In this document: piece after piece, positions 59,525 through 64,000 of the stretch | Layout: each line of letters starts with the position of its first letter | Numbering within the stretch: the first letter of the stretch is position 1 | Source: Leadbetterella lacustris | GTDB taxonomy: Bacteria > Bacteroidota > Bacteroidia > Cytophagales > Spirosomataceae | Assembly: GCA_965234335.1 (NCBI GenBank) | Contig: OZ248424.1 | Span: 372,001-436,000 of the forward strand | Reading direction: 5' to 3' | DNA: 64,000 bases | Notes under the pieces: model-generated | Database searches by the model: none | What the model was told of the DNA's origin: nothing | Seen by the model: only the letters and a program-made list of their open reading frames with translations | Position numbers and translations under genes: made by a program

Positions 59525-60721
59525 ATGAACAAAAACATCCAAAAACTCTACGAAATAGCTCAAAAACCAAGCAGACAAATTATTGGCTTAATGTCGGGCA
59601 CATCAATGGACGGCCTGGATGTGGCCCTTTGTAAATATGAGGGAAGTGGACTAGAGACCAAAGTAAAGGTATTGAAGTTTGAAACAGTACCTTTTGCGGA
59701 AGATGTAAAAATAGAGATCAGAAAGATATTTGCTAAAAAAGAAATTGATTTTCAGCAGTTGTGCGTACTTAATCCTTGGATTGGAAATTTACATGGCCAA
59801 ATCGTAAATCAACTTTTGGAGAAATGGGGAATTCCAAATTCTGAGATTGATTGTATAGCCAGCCATGGCCAAACCGTTTTTCATGCTCCCAAAATTCAGC
59901 ACAAAATAGAGAAATTCCCCAACGCTACGCTCCAAATAGGTGACGGCGACCACTTGGCCGCAAGAACAGGCATTCTAACGCTTTCGGATTTCAGACAAAA
60001 ACACTGTGCCGCAGGAGGCGAAGGTGCCCCATTAGCAGTTTATGGCGACTACCTTATTTTTTCCGAAAAAGGCAAAAATCGAATATTGCTCAACATGGGC
60101 GGTATATCCAACTTTACATTTTTGAGTGGCGACTTGAACCCCGAGAAGGTTTTTGCCACCGACACCGGCCCAGGCAATACAATAATGGACGCTTTTGTGC
60201 AAAAGCATTTCGGAATTCCGTACGATAAAGACGCTGAGATTGCATCCAAAGGGCAAGTTTCTGAAGCTTTGCTATTAGAATTGAAAAAACATGATTTTTT
60301 CAAAGGACCATTGCCCAAAACCACGGGGCCAGAAGTATTCAATCTGTCCTATTTAGAAGCCGCATTAGAAAAAGCCAACATAAAAGAGCTTTCTAAAGAA
60401 GATATAATGGCGACGCTTTGTCAACTCACCGCCGAAACCATTACAGACTGTATCTTTTTGATAGCTAAAAACGACTTGCCAGCAGAAGTATTTATGAGCG
60501 GGGGTGGCATGCACAACCCCTTGATTGTAAAATATTTGCAAACAAAAATGCCTAATACGAAATTCTTAAAAACGGATGACATAGGCATCGATGGCGACGC
60601 CAAAGAAGCAGTGCTATTTGCAACACTCGCCAACGAAGCCCTCTGTGGCGGCGAAACTGATTTTGGCACAAGAAAAGGTGTGCCTAGCGTAAGTATGGGA
60701 AAGGTGAGTTTTCCGAATTGA
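59525..60721 (+). CDS. anmK: anhydro-N-acetylmuramic acid kinase
   Basis: 398-residue sugar kinase of the ASKHA fold that phosphorylates and opens 1,6-anhydro-MurNAc in cell-wall recycling. IGLMSGTSMDGLDVALC near residue 20 is the ATP/catalytic loop, IASHGQTVFH, GDGDHLAARTGILTLSDFRQ, LNMGGISNFTF and FATDTGPGNTIMDAF are all conserved; MSGGGMHNPLI lies near the end. ATG at 59525. No MurQ neighbour. Confidence 0.97.
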   Translation: MNKNIQKLYEIAQKPSRQIIGLMSGTSMDGLDVALCKYEGSGLETKVKVLKFETVPFAEDVKIEIRKIFAKKEIDFQQLCVLNPWIGNLHGQIVNQLLEKWGIPNSEIDCIASHGQTVFHAPKIQHKIEKFPNATLQIGDGDHLAARTGILTLSDFRQKHCAAGGEGAPLAVYGDYLIFSEKGKNRILLNMGGISNFTFLSGDLNPEKVFATDTGPGNTIMDAFVQKHFGIPYDKDAEIASKGQVSEALLLELKKHDFFKGPLPKTTGPEVFNLSYLEAALEKANIKELSKEDIMATLCQLTAETITDCIFLIAKNDLPAEVFMSGGGMHNPLIVKYLQTKMPNTKFLKTDDIGIDGDAKEAVLFATLANEALCGGETDFGTRKGVPSVSMGKVSFPN

Positions 60722-60788
60722 TAGTTCCCTATCGATGACTCATTTTCTATGCCAATACCTATTCCTACCTCAACCAAGGGCGAAGGCA

Positions 60789-61136
60789 TTACTGAATTTC
60801 CAGAAGTTCAACGAAACTTACCTGAAGAAGAGAATGATTTATCATAATTTGGCGGAGAAAACCGATGTAATTGTTGCAAGCCATTATACCTAGATCAACA
60901 TAAAAATCAAAAACACGAAAGTATCGTATATCCACGTACTCCCTTCCAATTTTGAGGTAACAGGGCACTATAAAGAAATTTGAGCTACAAGAAGGAAGCC
61001 TAACTTCAAAAGGGGGAGAAATAGGACATAATGCCTCCTCGGCATGTTTGAACATCAACTCTGTTGCCCAATAGTTTCGACGAATAGTTGTAATACTGAA
61101 ATCCTTCAAAAATTTGCGATAATCAACCCGAGCCAT
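60789..61136 (-). CDS. uncertain hypothetical protein
   Basis: About 115 residues from an ATG at 61136 (MARVDYRKFLKDFSITTIRR) or 127 from 61172. No recognised domain; Cys and aromatic residues are frequent (CSSNFFIVPCYLKIGREYVD). It is the only long frame in an 870-bp gap and may be a relic. No promoter or conserved start seen. Confidence 0.25.
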   Translation of the reverse strand: MARVDYRKFLKDFSITTIRRNYWATELMFKHAEEALCPISPPFEVRLPSCSSNFFIVPCYLKIGREYVDIRYFRVFDFYVDLGIMACNNYIGFLRQIMINHSLLQVSFVELLEIQ

Positions 61137-61172
61137 ATAAACTTTGTTGTAATACTCCTTTATAAAAATCAA

Positions 61173-61560
61173 GCTATTTCCAAAACCAAATGTAAACTAG
61201 GCATTTCTTTTGGAGTCATTAAAATTCTCAGATGACACCTGAAGGTGCTTGTCTACTTCGAAAAAAAGCGGAACAGGATTATATTTTAAGGTAAAACTCG
61301 GCGTGCTGTAAAGTCCTAATTGTGAAAAGCATTATGGGGATAGAAAAAGCTGAAATATGAGGTATTTCAATAATATATTCTAATATTTTCCGAAATATAA
61401 GAAACAAATACTGCCGCAAATAATGAATATTATTTTACGCTAAGAAACTGTATCACATTACACATAAAAATTCCGCTACAAAAAACAGATAATTAAAGTG
61501 CTGTATTTCAATATTTTATTTAATTTAAACTGAAAGTTAAATTAAATAACTGAAAAAACA
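61173..61560. other. AT-rich intergenic region upstream of blaI
   Basis: About 390 bp, no convincing gene on either strand. Its right end leads into the BlaI promoter and its palindromes. Confidence 0.4.
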
Positions 61561-61592
61561 GTTGCATAACTGAAATTTTAGTTTTAGATTTG
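61542..61592 (+). promoter_or_regulatory. blaI promoter with palindromic operators
   Basis: GTTG at 61561-61564, 20-nt spacer, TAGATTTG at 61585-61592, so transcription should start at or within a few bases of the ATGs at 61597/61600. Over the same region lie AACTG-AAAAAA-CAGTT (upstream arm near 61548) and AACTGAAATTTTAGTT (about 61568-61583), imperfect dyads of the ACTG type expected for a BlaI/MecI repressor acting on its own promoter. Confidence 0.6.
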
Positions 61593-61596
61593 TTTC

Positions 61597-61959
61597 ATGA
61601 TGGAAGAATTGACAAAAACAGAAGAAAGAATAATGCAAATAATATGGAACTTAGGTAAATGCCTTGTTCGAGATATTATTGAGCAACTGCCCGACGAACC
61701 CAAACCACCTTATAACACCATTTCGTCGGTGGTTCGACTTTTAGAGGGCAAAGGCTTTCTTGGATTCAAAGCCTATGGCAAAACGCATGAGTATTTCCCA
61801 CTTATTTCAAAAGACGAATATAAGCAATTTACTTTCAAAAAAGTATTTGCTGATTATTTTGATAACTCGGCCGAAAGCCTCTTGTCTTTTATGGTTAGAA
61901 AAGAAAACTTAAGCAAAGAAGAAATAGAGAATCTTAAAAAAATTATTGACAGCAATTAA
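61597..61959 (+). CDS. BlaI/MecI/CopY family transcriptional repressor
   Basis: 120 residues. Winged-helix domain LTKTEERIMQIIWNLGKCLV, then NTISSVVRLLEGKGFLGFKA (recognition helix), followed by a dimerisation tail (FADYFDNSAESLLSFMVRKE). The second ATG at 61600 may be the true start of a leaderless transcript. It pairs with the M56 membrane peptidase gene 11 nt downstream, the usual two-gene sensor-repressor unit. Confidence 0.95.
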   Translation: MMEELTKTEERIMQIIWNLGKCLVRDIIEQLPDEPKPPYNTISSVVRLLEGKGFLGFKAYGKTHEYFPLISKDEYKQFTFKKVFADYFDNSAESLLSFMVRKENLSKEEIENLKKIIDSN

Positions 61960-61970
61960 ACTAATACAAA

Positions 61971-64000
61971 ATGGAATATCTACTAAAATCCTCCGCATGT
62001 CTTATTGGTTTCTATGGCCTTTACTACTTTGTTTTCAGTCAATTGACTTTCCACACGGTAAACAGATATTATTTACTGTTTAGTCTTGGTTTGAGTGTTT
62101 TGATACCTTTTATTCCTACTACAAAAACCGAAGTTGAATATTTTACAGCCTCGGAATATCAAACCTCTCCCACTTTGGTTTTACCTCAAATACAAACAGA
62201 AGTCTCAAGTGAAAATTTATTCAAAATTGAAAAAGTAAACAACCCATTATGGACGACTTTAGAGCTATCAGATTATACACTTCTCATTTACTATGTGGGT
62301 CTTCTTATATCGATAACCCTACTTTTAAGAAATTTGTTATTGATTTTGAAAGTATTAAAAACTGAAGATTACGAGAAAAAAGCATCGAACTTAAAGCTAT
62401 TTGAGACCAGCAGTTTCCTTCAAAATTCGTCCTTTTTCAATAATATTTTTATCAACTCAAAGCCACTCAGTCCAGACGAAAAATTCCTGATTATTGAACA
62501 TGAAAGCTTGCATTACAAAAAATCACATACAATAGATCTACTGATGGTGGGAATTCTAAAATGTGTTTTCTGGTTTAATCCTGTCATTTATTTTCTGCAT
62601 AAATCTCTGAAAGAAATACATGAATATGAAGTTGATAGCTTAATGTCAAAGTCTTTTAACAATAAGCAATATGCCCTTCTTCTATTAAAATTAGGCGTAA
62701 CGAGAGAGTTCTCTTTCGTAAATCAAATGAGCAAAAAACCACTTTCAAAAAGGATACATTTCATTTTTAAACCCGCCACCATTCAAACAAAAAAATATCT
62801 CTATTTGATTGCATTACCGCTAATTGCGGCTTCTGTTATGGCATTTACAAAAGAAAAGACTGTAAAGGTTTTAAAGGAAAAAAGCAGTCAGAGGGTTATC
62901 GAAAAAATAGAAGCAAAAGCTTATCCATTAACAATTAAAAATGATAGAGATTATGCAACATGGGGATTCGTTTTCAGTTCTAAAATGTCAACAAATAACA
63001 TCTCGTTAAACTCACTCACAACCATAAAATACAATGGTTACAAATACGAAGTAAACCCAAATTCTTTAACTGAAAACACCATAAATGATGTCAATAAAGA
63101 ACTCAAGAAAAGAAACTTAGCCATAATAATTACAGAAAAAGACCTTGACTTTGATGGCAATTTCGAAAAATTAGGCCTTTCTATCAAACACCTAAAAAGT
63201 GGTAAAGCCTCAATACCAGTAATATTTGATATGGAAAAATGTAGAGAACAAGGACAAAATGGAGCACTTTTTGTTTTTGAAGCTTTTGATAGAAATTTCG
63301 CAAAATCGCAGATAAGCTACTTTTTCGGAAGTCCTCACTTAGTTATAAACAAGAGTCATTTAGAAAGGAGTAAGCATAACACTTTCAACATAAATTCAGA
63401 ATCCTCGATTATCAGCCATAGTTCCGATTTGATAACCTATACAGTTTACCCTGATAAACTAACCCTTAAAGCAGCACAACAAGCCAAAGCATATTTCTCC
63501 GAGAATGGTTTTAAGTTTGAGTTAAAAGATTACGAATCGGATGCGGCAGGGAATTTGACCAAAGTTAAGGTAGAGTTCGGAGACCAAAGCCGAACCTTTG
63601 ATTTGAATAAAATGCGTCATTCGGTAACATTAAAAAGCCAAGTGAATTCAAAACCACAAAGAATGGATGAATCGATGGTTTTTGAAGGAAATTTAAGAAC
63701 CAAAGCAACTAAAATATCAGTGAATAATTTCTGGTTTAAAGCCATAGAAAAATCAGGAAAGTATGAAATACTTAGTAATAACAAAGTTGAAAAGGCTCAA
63801 ATTTTAAATGAAAAAAAAGAAATTAGAACGGTGTATGAAACCAACTTCCTCGGAGATAATCCTTTGGTTATAATAAATGGCAAAGAATATCCTGCTGAAA
63901 TTTTGACAAGATTAAATTCCGAGAATAGTAGTTCTAGTTTTTCATTGCCAAATAACGAAAGAGCAATTCAAAAATATGGTGAAAAGGCCAGAGATGGTTA
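61971..64000 (+). CDS. BlaR1/M56-family membrane metallopeptidase, partial at right edge
   Basis: Open frame without stop to the end of the window (676 codons seen). Start ATG at 61971 (MEYLLKSSACLIGFYGLYYF). Membrane segments near residues 5-20, 32-45 and 103-125 precede the zinc site HESLH (about 177-181) in IEHESLHYKKSHTIDLL, and FNPVIYFLHKSLKEIHEYEVD follows with the Glu ligand. After a fourth membrane segment near 285 the protein continues as a long extracytoplasmic region that I do not recognise. Probably senses an envelope signal and inactivates the BlaI-type repressor by proteolysis. Confidence 0.9.
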   Translation, partial: MEYLLKSSACLIGFYGLYYFVFSQLTFHTVNRYYLLFSLGLSVLIPFIPTTKTEVEYFTASEYQTSPTLVLPQIQTEVSSENLFKIEKVNNPLWTTLELSDYTLLIYYVGLLISITLLLRNLLLILKVLKTEDYEKKASNLKLFETSSFLQNSSFFNNIFINSKPLSPDEKFLIIEHESLHYKKSHTIDLLMVGILKCVFWFNPVIYFLHKSLKEIHEYEVDSLMSKSFNNKQYALLLLKLGVTREFSFVNQMSKKPLSKRIHFIFKPATIQTKKYLYLIALPLIAASVMAFTKEKTVKVLKEKSSQRVIEKIEAKAYPLTIKNDRDYATWGFVFSSKMSTNNISLNSLTTIKYNGYKYEVNPNSLTENTINDVNKELKKRNLAIIITEKDLDFDGNFEKLGLSIKHLKSGKASIPVIFDMEKCREQGQNGALFVFEAFDRNFAKSQISYFFGSPHLVINKSHLERSKHNTFNINSESSIISHSSDLITYTVYPDKLTLKAAQQAKAYFSENGFKFELKDYESDAAGNLTKVKVEFGDQSRTFDLNKMRHSVTLKSQVNSKPQRMDESMVFEGNLRTKATKISVNNFWFKAIEKSGKYEILSNNKVEKAQILNEKKEIRTVYETNFLGDNPLVIINGKEYPAEILTRLNSENSSSSFSLPNNERAIQKYGEKARDG

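Overview
The window looks like chromosomal DNA of a free-living, probably pigmented Bacteroidota bacterium, most likely a Cytophagales relative. The basis is AT-rich intergenic DNA, repeated use of the Bacteroidota promoter form TTTG-N19/20-TAnnTTTG, a carotenoid block, secreted glycoside hydrolases (GH67, GH2), lipoproteins, a DUF6807/heme-c fusion and a BlaI/M56 pair. Genus assignment is not possible by eye.

Layout. 0.1-12.5 kb: an FAD/Fe-S hydroxyacid dehydrogenase, a small membrane protein, an esterase, a DUF4143 ATPase behind a 14-unit 23-bp tandem array, a GH67 alpha-glucuronidase, a YefM/YoeB-type toxin-antitoxin pair with a TGTACA operator, a two-gene oxidative pentose module (FAH-family dehydratase plus 2-oxoglutarate semialdehyde dehydrogenase) and idi. 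12.5-23.3 kb: an accessory island in which every gene is on the minus strand. It holds an AlbA_2/ATPase protein, two or more broken copies of a beta-class DNA methyltransferase, a tightly packed operon of Dam-like methylase, DpnI-like nuclease, DpnD-like protein, RhuM and a small protein, an Rpn nuclease, and two small unknown genes. Several of these genes are followed on their own strand by large structured repeats. Two pairs of 430-590 bp direct repeats flank single genes and share a core of about 70 nt, so the island reads like a cassette array without a visible integrase.

23.9-33.1 kb: B12-type radical SAM protein, cysteine desulfurase, msrA, the beta-oxidation operon fadN-fadA, and a MerC-like protein. 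33.2-40 kb: mreBCD, then a penicillin-binding-type serine hydrolase, a vanadium haloperoxidase-like lipoprotein, a lysophospholipid acyltransferase and an EamA transporter. 40-50 kb: cupin, phytase-like esterase, GH2, dienelactone hydrolase, and a 1270-residue DUF6807-propeller-cytochrome fusion. 50-56.4 kb: holin-like protein, priA, then ECF sigma factor-crtI-crtB. 56.4-64 kb: PIG-L deacetylase, tRNA-Phe, a membrane Fe-S electron-transfer protein, anmK, and blaI plus a BlaR1/M56 gene that runs off the right edge.

Working together: idi, crtI and crtB serve isoprenoid and carotenoid synthesis. The fadN-fadA operon and the Fe-S protein 25 kb away carry the same GTATGC-(AA/AT)-GCATAC palindrome at their promoters, which suggests one fatty-acid-oxidation regulon in which the Fe-S protein takes electrons from acyl-CoA dehydrogenase/ETF. 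The strongest candidate for an undescribed system is the Dam/DpnI/DpnD/RhuM operon. If both enzymes kept the usual specificities, the methylase would create the very sites the nuclease cuts. The methylase C-terminus is also overwritten by a repeat element that abuts the nuclease start codon.
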